Source of the DNA: an uncultured Bacillota bacterium
Lineage (GTDB): Bacteria; Bacillota; Clostridia; Peptostreptococcales; Anaerovoracaceae
NCBI GenBank assembly: GCA_946541435.1
Contig: CAMNJK010000018.1
Location: 1 to 13,456, forward strand
Direction: 5' to 3'
DNA: 13,456 nt
The translations under genes and the position numbers were made by a program. Shown piece after piece: positions 1 to 6,056 of the stretch. The notes under the pieces were generated by a model. It was not told the DNA's origin, searched no databases, and saw only the letters and a program-made list of their open reading frames with translations. Position 1 is the first letter of the stretch. Every line of letters begins with the position of its first letter.

Positions 1-469
1 TGTCCGAACCCAGAATCATTTTGCCGCAGCCCGCCATGGCTTCCCGCATGTACTGATGGATGACAGCGATATGGGGCGGCACGAAGATCCCGCCATACTT
101 TCTGGCGGCGGAAAGGCCGAAGACATGGTCATCTTCATTGATGGTCCCGCCCACTGCGCACAGGGAATTGTGGCAGTTGGTCAGGACATAGGGGATCGGG
201 AACCGTTCCATGCCCGAAGCCCGGGCAGTCTGGATGATCCCCACGAAAGTGATGTCGTGAGATGCCATGGCATCGAATCCGATCTTCAGATGCGCCATGT
301 CCTCCGACTTATTGTGGGCCGACAGGATCGACCATGCGATGGTTCCCTGCCGGGCCGTTTCCTGATCCAGCTTGATTCCGTACTTCGCTTCTGCCGCGGC
401 CGCTTCCCGGGCCGGAACCAGGTCTGTTCCGTTCACCAGATAAACGCCGCCATCATGTAATCTGACCAT
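1..469 (-). CDS. Aconitase-superfamily hydratase, YbhJ-like (3' end outside window)
   Basis: Only the first 156 codons are present; the reading frame is open to the window edge, so the C-terminal part lies outside. The translated segment contains the stretches [30 protein letters not shown] and [13 protein letters not shown], and ends in GKMILGSD, where aconitase-superfamily proteins normally continue with a Ser-His-Thr substrate-loop motif. This resembles the uncharacterised aconitase-family 'hydratase' group (E. coli YbhJ type) from memory, not from a search. Expected role: Fe-S-dependent hydration/dehydration of a tricarboxylate or similar hydroxyacid; the substrate is unknown. The ATG is preceded by GGAGG about 9-10 nt upstream. 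It is the last visible gene of the operon that starts with the isocitrate-type dehydrogenase, 54 bp after the 124-aa gene, which supports a citrate/isocitrate-like substrate by context only. Confidence 0.8.
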   Translation of the reverse strand, partial: MVRLHDGGVYLVNGTDLVPAREAAAAEAKYGIKLDQETARQGTIAWSILSAHNKSEDMAHLKIGFDAMASHDITFVGIIQTARASGMERFPIPYVLTNCHNSLCAVGGTINEDDHVFGLSAARKYGGIFVPPHIAVIHQYMREAMAGCGKMILGSD

Positions 470-523
470 TTTCTTATTTCCTCCGCATACCTTATATTCT
501 CATCATATCTTACATTCTTATCG

Positions 524-898
524 TTATACTTCCAGATGTTTCGCGACGATGGACATCACTTCCTCCATGCCGGAGACACAGGCCCAGTCCTGGGAAATGT
601 TGATCCGGACCAGGTTGTAGACCTTTTCCCGGTAATAATCCAGCATAGCCTGCAGATCCATGTCCCGGTCCTTCAGGTCCCGGATATCCCGGGGCGCGTA
701 TTCCAGGGTGATCCCGCACCGCTTGCGCCAGTCGTCCGAAAGGGTACCAAAGGCTCCCGCTTCTTCGCCCGCTGCCGTCTCCGGAAAAACGCCCAGGCCC
801 GCCGGCAGGTCCGGCTCCGGGCCTCCGGGCAGATCCATCACGTCTACATTCAGTTTATTGCCCAGCTCCAGCGCCGGGACCAGTTTGATCAGTTTCAT
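524..898 (-). CDS. Unrecognised 124-aa protein in the isocitrate dehydrogenase/hydratase operon
   Basis: I do not recognise the family. The protein is 124 aa, soluble in appearance, with no signal peptide, membrane span or obvious metal cluster (two Cys only). The N-terminal third (MKLIKLVPALELGNKL, then a Pro/Gly-rich stretch with PGGPEPDLP) looks like a short strand followed by a loop. The C-terminal half (about residues 55-124) is charged and probably helical, with an Arg/Asp-rich segment near residues 69-80. The start is supported by GGAG about 9 nt upstream of the ATG. It is an operon gene by position: 81 bp downstream of the GntR regulator and 54 bp upstream of the hydratase, same strand, no terminator on either side. 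A small accessory subunit or enzyme-linked factor is possible, but nothing in the sequence proves it. An opposite-strand frame overlaps it; I prefer this one because of its RBS and operon position. Confidence 0.7.
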   Translation of the reverse strand: MKLIKLVPALELGNKLNVDVMDLPGGPEPDLPAGLGVFPETAAGEEAGAFGTLSDDWRKRCGITLEYAPRDIRDLKDRDMDLQAMLDYYREKVYNLVRINISQDWACVSGMEEVMSIVAKHLEV

Positions 899-979
899 TC
901 TATCGCTCCATTCCTTCTCCGTCGTATCTCTGTTCCGTCATAGACGGCCTGCCTTTGCAGTCATCGCCCGGGCTTTCCA

Positions 980-1642
980 TCAGCCGCACCGGCGCTCCTT
1001 GGCCCGGTTGATGTGCCGCTCCATGGCCTCGGCGCCGGCCTTCACGTCCTTATCGATGAAGGCCTTGAAGATGGCCCGGTGCTCTTCCAGCACCGTGGTC
1101 AGATAGTTTGCGCCGTATTCTTCATCCATGCTCCGGTACTTCAGGAAAGTCTGATACTGGGTCAGGGTCTTCTGCAGCATCCGGTTATGGGACGCCTCAT
1201 AGATCACCTGGTGGAAGCCGGCGTTGATCACCAGCATCTTGTCCAGATCTCCCCGCATGGTATAGAATTCCATGAACTCAAAGGTTTCCTCCAGCCGGTC
1301 CATTTCTTCCTCGGTGATGCGCTCGATGGCCCACCGCACCGCCTGGATCTCATAAGCCTTGCGCAGCTCGAACATATCCTCGAAATCCTGCCGGGAAAGT
1401 CCGATGACAAAGCTCCCGCGGTTCAGGATATTCTCCACCAGGCCATCGGTCTCCAGCTGCCGCAGGGCCTCCCGGATGGGGGTCCGGCTGACACCGTATT
1501 CCTTGCAGAGATTCTGTTCCGTCAGCTTCTGTCCCGGCCGGTATTTGCCCGTCAGGATATCCCTCTGCAGCTTGGCCAGAAGGCTCATGGACATGGGGGC
1601 ATTGCTGACCTCTGTCTCATCTGTGAACTGATAACGTACCAT
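980..1642 (-). CDS. GntR-family transcriptional regulator, FCD (FadR-like) subgroup
   Basis: 220 aa. The N-terminal winged helix-turn-helix (about residues 17-82) has the typical GntR core: LLAKLQRDILTGKYRPGQ, then EYGVSRTPIREALRQLETDGLV. The C-terminal all-helical FCD ligand/metal domain spans about residues 88-214. Metal-ligand histidines are visible at H144 (GFHQVI), H188 (EEHRAI) and H210 (ERHINRA), spaced 44 and 22 as in the family; the position four before H144, often Asp, is Asn140. The domain usually senses a small carboxylate, so isocitrate, citrate or a related acid is the natural guess here (inference). It is the second gene of its operon, 15 bp after the dehydrogenase, so it is probably autoregulated through the inverted repeat over the operon promoter at 2853-2872. 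Confidence 0.93.
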   Translation of the reverse strand: MVRYQFTDETEVSNAPMSMSLLAKLQRDILTGKYRPGQKLTEQNLCKEYGVSRTPIREALRQLETDGLVENILNRGSFVIGLSRQDFEDMFELRKAYEIQAVRWAIERITEEEMDRLEETFEFMEFYTMRGDLDKMLVINAGFHQVIYEASHNRMLQKTLTQYQTFLKYRSMDEEYGANYLTTVLEEHRAIFKAFIDKDVKAGAEAMERHINRAKERRCG

Positions 1643-1657
1643 GATCTACCGCTCCTT

Positions 1658-2797
1658 CTACAGTCTCTCCAGTACGAAAGCCGTGAAATCCGCCGCAGTA
1701 TTGCCGGTGCCGTCGCCCGGCATATCCAGCGCTTCCGCCGCCGCGTCCAGAGCGCGCTCCAGCTTTTCCGCGGGCTCCGTCATGGCCGCGTGCCGCAGCA
1801 TCATCACTGCCGCTCTGCAAAGGCTGGCCGGATTGGCGTATTCCGCGATGCCGTCCGCCACCATCCGCGGCGCTGAGCCGTGAATGGCCTCGAACATGGC
1901 ATAGCGGTCACCGATGTTGGCGCTGCCTGCCGTACCGACACCGCCCTGGATCTGGGCCGCTTCATCGGTGATGATGTCGCCGTACAGATTGGGCAGGATC
2001 ACCACGTTGAAGTTCTTGTTGAACAGGGGGTTGATGAGATTGGCCGCCATGATATCCACGTACCAGTCGTCCACCTTGATCTCCGGATAATCTTTGGCCA
2101 CGTCCATACAGAGACTCAGGAATTTCCCATCGGTCTTTTTCATGATATTGGCCTTGGTTACGATGGATACATTCTTGTTGCCGTTGTTCTTCGCGTATTC
2201 AAAGGCTGCCCGGGCCAGTCTTGTGGTCCCCAGGGTGGTGGTCACCTTGAAATCGATGCTGATGTCGTCATTGATGTCCACGCCCCGGCTGCCCAGCGCA
2301 TACTCGCCTTCCGTGTTCTCTCTGTAGAAGATCCAGTCGATGCCCTGCTCCGGAATGGCCACGGGGCGTACGTTGGCGAAGAGATCCAGCTCCCGCCGCA
2401 GGGTCACGTTGGCGCTCTCCAGATTGGGTCTGCCGTCGCCCTTTCCCGGCGTGGTGGTGGGTCCCTTGAGCAGGAGATCGCACTGCCGGATCTGGTCCAG
2501 CACCTCTGCCGGGACCGTTTCCATTTTCGCGATCCGGTTCTCGATGGTCAGTCCCTCGATCCTTCTCAGTTCCACCTGGCCGCTGGCAAGCTCCACCTCC
2601 AGCAGCTTCTCCAGGATCTGCCGGCAGGCGTCCATGATGATGGGACCGATGCCGTCCCCGTCGATGGTGCCGATGACGATGGTTTCCTTAGACGCGAGGT
2701 CCTGGGCGCCGTGGGCGTTCTTCATCGCCTCCACCCGCGCCAGCTGATCCTCTACGATCTTCGCAAAATGTTCTGCATATGACATGACTTCTGACAT
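1658..2797 (-). CDS. Isocitrate/isopropylmalate-family dehydrogenase, isocitrate-type substrate pocket
   Basis: 379 aa, a usual family length (beta-decarboxylating dehydrogenases; NAD(P)-dependent oxidative decarboxylation of a 2-hydroxyacid). GDGIGP is at residues 47-52. The substrate loop reads S128-x-N130-VTLR134-RELDL, with R144 and R159 (YRENTEG) following; this matches the Ser/Asn/Arg/Arg/Arg set of isocitrate dehydrogenase rather than the Leu-rich loop of isopropylmalate dehydrogenase. K215 (VTKANIMK) and D274/D278 in the signature NLYGDIITDEAAQIQGG are the catalytic and metal residues. The adenosine-side loop is HGSAPRMVADG, which does not settle NAD versus NADP. The N-terminus is about 35 residues longer than minimal enzymes. 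I chose the ATG at 2797 because AAGGAG lies 7-8 nt upstream; a TTG at 2899 in frame falls inside the promoter -35 box. First gene of the operon with the GntR regulator 15 bp downstream. Homoisocitrate remains an alternative substrate. Confidence 0.92.
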   Translation of the reverse strand: MSEVMSYAEHFAKIVEDQLARVEAMKNAHGAQDLASKETIVIGTIDGDGIGPIIMDACRQILEKLLEVELASGQVELRRIEGLTIENRIAKMETVPAEVLDQIRQCDLLLKGPTTTPGKGDGRPNLESANVTLRRELDLFANVRPVAIPEQGIDWIFYRENTEGEYALGSRGVDINDDISIDFKVTTTLGTTRLARAAFEYAKNNGNKNVSIVTKANIMKKTDGKFLSLCMDVAKDYPEIKVDDWYVDIMAANLINPLFNKNFNVVILPNLYGDIITDEAAQIQGGVGTAGSANIGDRYAMFEAIHGSAPRMVADGIAEYANPASLCRAAVMMLRHAAMTEPAEKLERALDAAAEALDMPGDGTGNTAADFTAFVLERL

Positions 2798-2852
2798 ACC
2801 TGACTCCTTCCGCCGGATGCGCTTCCGGCCAGCCGGATACTCTTCCGGCCCG

Positions 2853-2872
2853 ATTGTATTTCTGTATACAAT
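2853..2872. promoter_or_regulatory. Candidate GntR/FCD operator, perfect inverted repeat
   Basis: ATTGTAT (2853-2859) and ATACAAT (2866-2872) form a perfect 7-bp inverted repeat with a 6-bp spacer. The 8-bp palindrome TGTATACA (2863-2870) lies inside it. The site covers the end of the -10 box and the predicted transcription start of the dehydrogenase operon, the position expected of a repressor site. TTGTATACAA-like palindromes are typical of GntR/FCD regulators, and the only regulator gene in the window is the second gene of this operon. That assignment is inferred. Confidence 0.65.
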
Positions 2873-2899
2873 TATAGAGCCAGGAGTCCCTGCGGTCAA
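2871..2899 (-). promoter_or_regulatory. Sigma-A promoter of the dehydrogenase-GntR operon
   Basis: On the minus strand the -35 box TTGACC (2899-2894) and -10 box TATAAT (2876-2871) are separated by exactly 17 bp. The predicted start is near 2864, giving a leader of about 65 nt before the RBS-supported ATG at 2797. The -35 box contains the stop codon of the upstream EamA gene (2898-2896), so the promoter is packed against that gene. Confidence 0.82.
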
Positions 2900-3801
2900 T
2901 CCCGCAATGTATCCCTTTTCTCTCCCCCGGGCAGATTGGTGATCAGCACTGCCGCCACCACCAGGGCCGCTCCCGCCAGCATCCGGCTGGTCAGCACATC
3001 TCCCACCAGGAAATACCCGAAAATGCAGGCCAGCACCGGCTCCAATGTGTTCACCAGAGCCGCGTTGCCCGGGCCGATCAGCTTCACTCCAATGGCGTAA
3101 CAGAGGATGGCAATGAAGACACAGACCACCGACAGCAGGATCATCATTCCGATCTGGGCCGGCTGGGCTGCAAACAGGGGCTTCCCGCTGAGAAGACAGC
3201 GGATGAAATTGACCGCGGCCGCTGACGTCATGACATACCCCGCCACCGCGAAGGTGTCTTCCTGCCGGACGCTCTTCATATCCAATCCGAAGAGGTAGAT
3301 CACGTAACCAACGGCTGCCCCGAAGGCAAAGAGGATCCCGATGAAGTTGCCGCCCATATCCGGCGACCAGACGATGAGCACCAGACCGCCGAAGGAGAGG
3401 ACCACCGCAGCGATCTTCGCGATCCGCACCGGTTCTTTTCCCGTGATCATTTCGATGGCAACGATCATGGCCGGGAAAGTGAAGCTGACGATGGTGGCCA
3501 GGGATCCGGAGATGTAGTCAAAGGAAATGTAAAGAGACGTGGACATGCCGATGTATCCGGCGCAGGTGATGACCATGTCCAGTGCTGCCCGCCTGGAAAA
3601 CCGCACTTTGATATGCCGGATCAGCAGGAAGATCCACATGATTACCGAGGCGTACATGAATTTATTGAAGAGCAGGGTCTCCGTCTCGACACCCATCCCA
3701 AAGGCAATGAAAGAGAATGACGGCACCAGTCCATAGCAGACGGATGTGATCGTTACTGCCAGGATGCCCAGTATCTTATTGTTGCTTCTGCCGGAATCCA
3801 T
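2896..3801 (-). CDS. EamA/DMT-superfamily transporter
   Basis: 301 aa with about ten hydrophobic spans arranged as two five-helix halves, the usual EamA (drug/metabolite transporter) architecture. Landmarks are the first span around residues 9-34, a half-ending stretch with TFPAMIVAIEMITGKEP (about 108-124), and the second-half counterpart NTLEPVLACIFGYFLVGDVLTSRMLAG (about 251-277), the conserved Pro-containing helix followed by an acidic turn. The C-terminus is short and cytoplasmic. Start ATG has GAGGA about 9 nt upstream. It follows rarD by 15 bp, so the two are co-transcribed. The substrate cannot be read from sequence; members export amino acids, organic acids or nucleotides. Being directly upstream of the isocitrate operon makes an organic acid plausible, but only by context. 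Confidence 0.9.
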   Translation of the reverse strand: MDSGRSNNKILGILAVTITSVCYGLVPSFSFIAFGMGVETETLLFNKFMYASVIMWIFLLIRHIKVRFSRRAALDMVITCAGYIGMSTSLYISFDYISGSLATIVSFTFPAMIVAIEMITGKEPVRIAKIAAVVLSFGGLVLIVWSPDMGGNFIGILFAFGAAVGYVIYLFGLDMKSVRQEDTFAVAGYVMTSAAAVNFIRCLLSGKPLFAAQPAQIGMMILLSVVCVFIAILCYAIGVKLIGPGNAALVNTLEPVLACIFGYFLVGDVLTSRMLAGAALVVAAVLITNLPGGEKRDTLRD

Positions 3802-3816
3802 AGTTTCTTTTCCTCT

Positions 3817-4725
3817 TTATCGTATCTGCGCCTTCCTCTGCTCCCGCAGCTCACCCACGGAAAAGAACACAAGGCCGACCCAGATGATGGCCACCGCCAG
3901 GAACTCGATCCGGTCAAAGGGTTCTTTGAAGAAGAAGACCCCCAGGATCAGGGACAGGGTCGGACTGATGTATTCCGTCAGGCCCAGGGTGAACAGGGGT
4001 ACCTTCTGGGCTGCCGAAGCGAACAGGGACAGGGGAATCACCGTCAGCAGTCCGCACAGCAAAAGCAGGCCGTACTGATAGGGCTGACCCGCGCCCAGCG
4101 CACCCTTTCCCTGCAGTTCCAGCCAGACGATTGCCGCCAGAGCCGGCGGAGCAAAAAAGATGGTTTCATACACCAGCGAGATCAGCGGCGGCTGAGACAC
4201 CGTCTTCTTGATGGCGGAATATACCGCGAAGGACATGGCAATTCCAAGGGCGATCCCCGGAAAGGCATGAAAATGAACCAGGAGAATAATGACTGCCAGC
4301 AGGGCCAGCGCCATGGCGGCGGCCTTGAACCTGGTCAGCTTTTCCCGGAAGCACAGCATGCCGAATACACAGACCATGAGGGGTTCGATATAGTATCCGA
4401 TGCTGGCATCGATCACATGATCCGCATTGACTGCCCAGATGTATGTGCTCCAGTTGATAGTGATCACTGCGCCCGCGGCAAGAAATTTCAGAGCCAGCTG
4501 CCAGTCGCTGCGAATGGGTCCGAAGATCTCCCGCCATGTAAATCTGGTCCTTGCCAGCAGCATGGCAAACACATTCACCAGAAGGATCCGGTATATGATA
4601 ATGACCCACGAGCTGATCGGCACCAGGGCCTGCCAGTAGATGGGAAGGATCCCCCATAAGGTCATGCAGCCGATGGACGCGATCAGCCCGCTGCGATAGT
4701 CGTTGTTTCTCTGCTCAAGTTCCAT
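3817..4725 (-). CDS. rarD: RarD-type EamA transporter
   Basis: 302 aa from the ATG at 4725, the family length, with about ten membrane spans. It shows RarD-specific stretches: NWSTYIWAVNADHVIDASIGYYIEPL (split here at about residues 103-128) and the second-half segment ending TEYISPTLSLILGV followed by FFFKEPFD. E. coli RarD is linked to chloramphenicol sensitivity but its true substrate is not known. The start is unusual. A GGAGG lies 22 nt before this ATG, too far to serve it, while an upstream in-frame TTG (4761) has no RBS and is the first codon of a -35 box. With the promoter at 4733-4761 the transcript would begin at or next to the ATG. It is followed 15 bp later by the EamA gene; no terminator is seen before it, so read-through from the surface-protein operon is also possible. 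Confidence 0.9.
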   Translation of the reverse strand: MELEQRNNDYRSGLIASIGCMTLWGILPIYWQALVPISSWVIIIYRILLVNVFAMLLARTRFTWREIFGPIRSDWQLALKFLAAGAVITINWSTYIWAVNADHVIDASIGYYIEPLMVCVFGMLCFREKLTRFKAAAMALALLAVIILLVHFHAFPGIALGIAMSFAVYSAIKKTVSQPPLISLVYETIFFAPPALAAIVWLELQGKGALGAGQPYQYGLLLLCGLLTVIPLSLFASAAQKVPLFTLGLTEYISPTLSLILGVFFFKEPFDRIEFLAVAIIWVGLVFFSVGELREQRKAQIR

Positions 4726-4732
4726 GGCACCT

Positions 4733-4761
4733 ATTCTATTACACTTCCCTCCTTTCTTCAA
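4733..4761 (-). promoter_or_regulatory. Sigma-A promoter directly abutting the rarD start (possible leaderless mRNA)
   Basis: Minus strand: TTGAAG (4761-4756), 17-bp spacer, TAGAAT (4738-4733), then seven bases AGGTGCC and the ATG at 4725. Transcription from this promoter should start within a base or two of the ATG, leaving no room for a Shine-Dalgarno. The GGAGG inside the spacer would not be transcribed. Confidence 0.6.
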
Positions 4762-4821
4762 CAGAATCCGGACTCACATAGGGAACTTGTTGGGCAGGCA
4801 GGCCCTGCCGCAGGAAACCAT

Positions 4822-4836
4822 ATGCCGCGCCGGCAT
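4822..4836. other. Hairpin at the end of the NlpC/P60-like gene
   Basis: ATGCCG (4822-4827) and CGGCAT (4831-4836) pair around a 3-nt loop. On the minus strand the stem starts at the last base of the TGA stop codon. There is no T-run after it, so it is not a convincing terminator; it may stabilise the 3' end of the mRNA. Confidence 0.4.
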
Positions 4837-6056
4837 CAGTAGCCGGTATACCGCATGACAAAGCTGAACTGTCTGTACCTGCTTTTGCTCAGATGCCGGA
4901 CAGCGATGGATCCTGCAGACCAGGTGCCCCCGGTGGCTTCTACCAGGCGATGCCGGCCGATGTACATGATCACATGGTTGTATTTTACCAGCACGTCTCC
5001 CTTCTGCAGCTTCCCGTAAGCGGGCTTCCCCACACACTTCCAGCAGCCGAACCGGTAATAGTCACTCTTGTTCATCCCGATTCCGTAGGCATGGCGGCAG
5101 GCTGCCAGCATTCGCGGATGCTTTGCCCCATGGGCGTATGCCGCCGAAATGAAGGGGTTGCAGCAATAGGTTTTTTTATACCTGCTGCTGGGTTTCATGT
5201 ATTTTCGCGGTCCGTAGTTGGTCCCGCAGAAGTAGCAGCCGAAATGATGGGCCCCGGACCCTGTCCCGTAAGAGAAGCTGTTGTCCCTGGCGATCTTCAC
5301 CGCCCAGGCCACCGCAGCATCGATCTGCTCTCTGCGGTTGCTCTTGCGGCTGACCACCATGATCTTAGTTTCCGCCGGTTTGTATTTGTCGCTTCCTTCC
5401 TGCCGGATGGTTATAGTCGCTCTCCCGTTTCCCATGCGTCTGACCCTGCCTTTGGCATCGACCTTGGCGACTTTTTTGTTGCTGCTCCTGTAGGTCAGCG
5501 GAAGGCCGGAACTGGTCCGGGCCTTGAGGGAAGCCTTTGTCTTCAGATTCGTCAGGGTCAGTCTGGCGGGGCACTTGATGGTCTGCTCCTTTTTTCGTTT
5601 GCTCTCACCGATGCTGAGCCGGATGGTCTTTGACGCTGCGATCCCTTTGGCCGGCATGCTGCAGACCCGGAAGCCTGTGGGTCCGTTCTGGTTCACTGCC
5701 TCCTGCGGGATCCAGACCAGAAAGGAGCCCTCCCCATTCGACGCCGTCACTTTCTGCCTTGCCAGTTCCCTGGTTTCTTCGGTGTCATACACCACGATAT
5801 CCTGTCCTTTGGAGACGGAAACGGATCCCGTAATGAATACCCGGGTCACCCCACCCGTGGTCAGCCGTCCGGCATGGGCCTTTACCTTCGGCACCGTCAG
5901 CGCAGCCGCGCCCCCTGTGTCCGTCAGGGCCGGTACCGCGATGCTGCAGACCAGAAGCAGGATCAGGATCCGAAAGGCCCTCTGACGCCGCTTCCTCGCA
6001 GCGGCTCTTTTGTTCTCTTCGATGATAACTCTGATGATTTCTTCTGTCCTGATCAT
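4836..6056 (-). CDS. Exported Ig-like protein with C-terminal NlpC/P60-like Cys/His hydrolase domain
   Basis: 406 aa from the ATG at 6056. A short basic cytoplasmic segment (residues 1-27) precedes a signal-anchor span (about 28-45). A beta-rich Ig-like region (about 53-150) is followed by a Big_2-type domain (about 160-234) with LTYRSSNKKVAKVDAKGRV and GRATITI. The last about 165 residues look like an NlpC/P60-type peptidase: candidate Cys in YCCNPF (C298/C299), His in YNHVIMYIG (H361), and an acidic third residue in LVEATGG (E373). Two C-x2-C pairs (C274/C277 and C338/C341) flank the catalytic Cys and may form disulfides or bind metal. Likely role: cell-wall peptide cleavage or remodelling outside the membrane. 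The start has GGAGG 9 nt upstream and overlaps the previous stop codon by ATGA, so translation is coupled to the sorted surface protein upstream. Confidence 0.8.
   Translation of the reverse strand: MIRTEEIIRVIIEENKRAAARKRRQRAFRILILLLVCSIAVPALTDTGGAAALTVPKVKAHAGRLTTGGVTRVFITGSVSVSKGQDIVVYDTEETRELARQKVTASNGEGSFLVWIPQEAVNQNGPTGFRVCSMPAKGIAASKTIRLSIGESKRKKEQTIKCPARLTLTNLKTKASLKARTSSGLPLTYRSSNKKVAKVDAKGRVRRMGNGRATITIRQEGSDKYKPAETKIMVVSRKSNRREQIDAAVAWAVKIARDNSFSYGTGSGAHHFGCYFCGTNYGPRKYMKPSSRYKKTYCCNPFISAAYAHGAKHPRMLAACRHAYGIGMNKSDYYRFGCWKCVGKPAYGKLQKGDVLVKYNHVIMYIGRHRLVEATGGTWSAGSIAVRHLSKSRYRQFSFVMRYTGY

Noticed and set aside
1880..2782. Long plus-strand open frame opposite the dehydrogenase
   Set aside because: It is antisense to a gene with clear catalytic motifs and an RBS; its translation has no recognisable domain and reflects GC-rich codon bias.
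2797..2899. In-frame TTG start 34 codons upstream for the dehydrogenase
   Set aside because: The TTG is inside the -35 box, so it would not be on the operon's own transcript, and the ATG at 2797 has a strong RBS.
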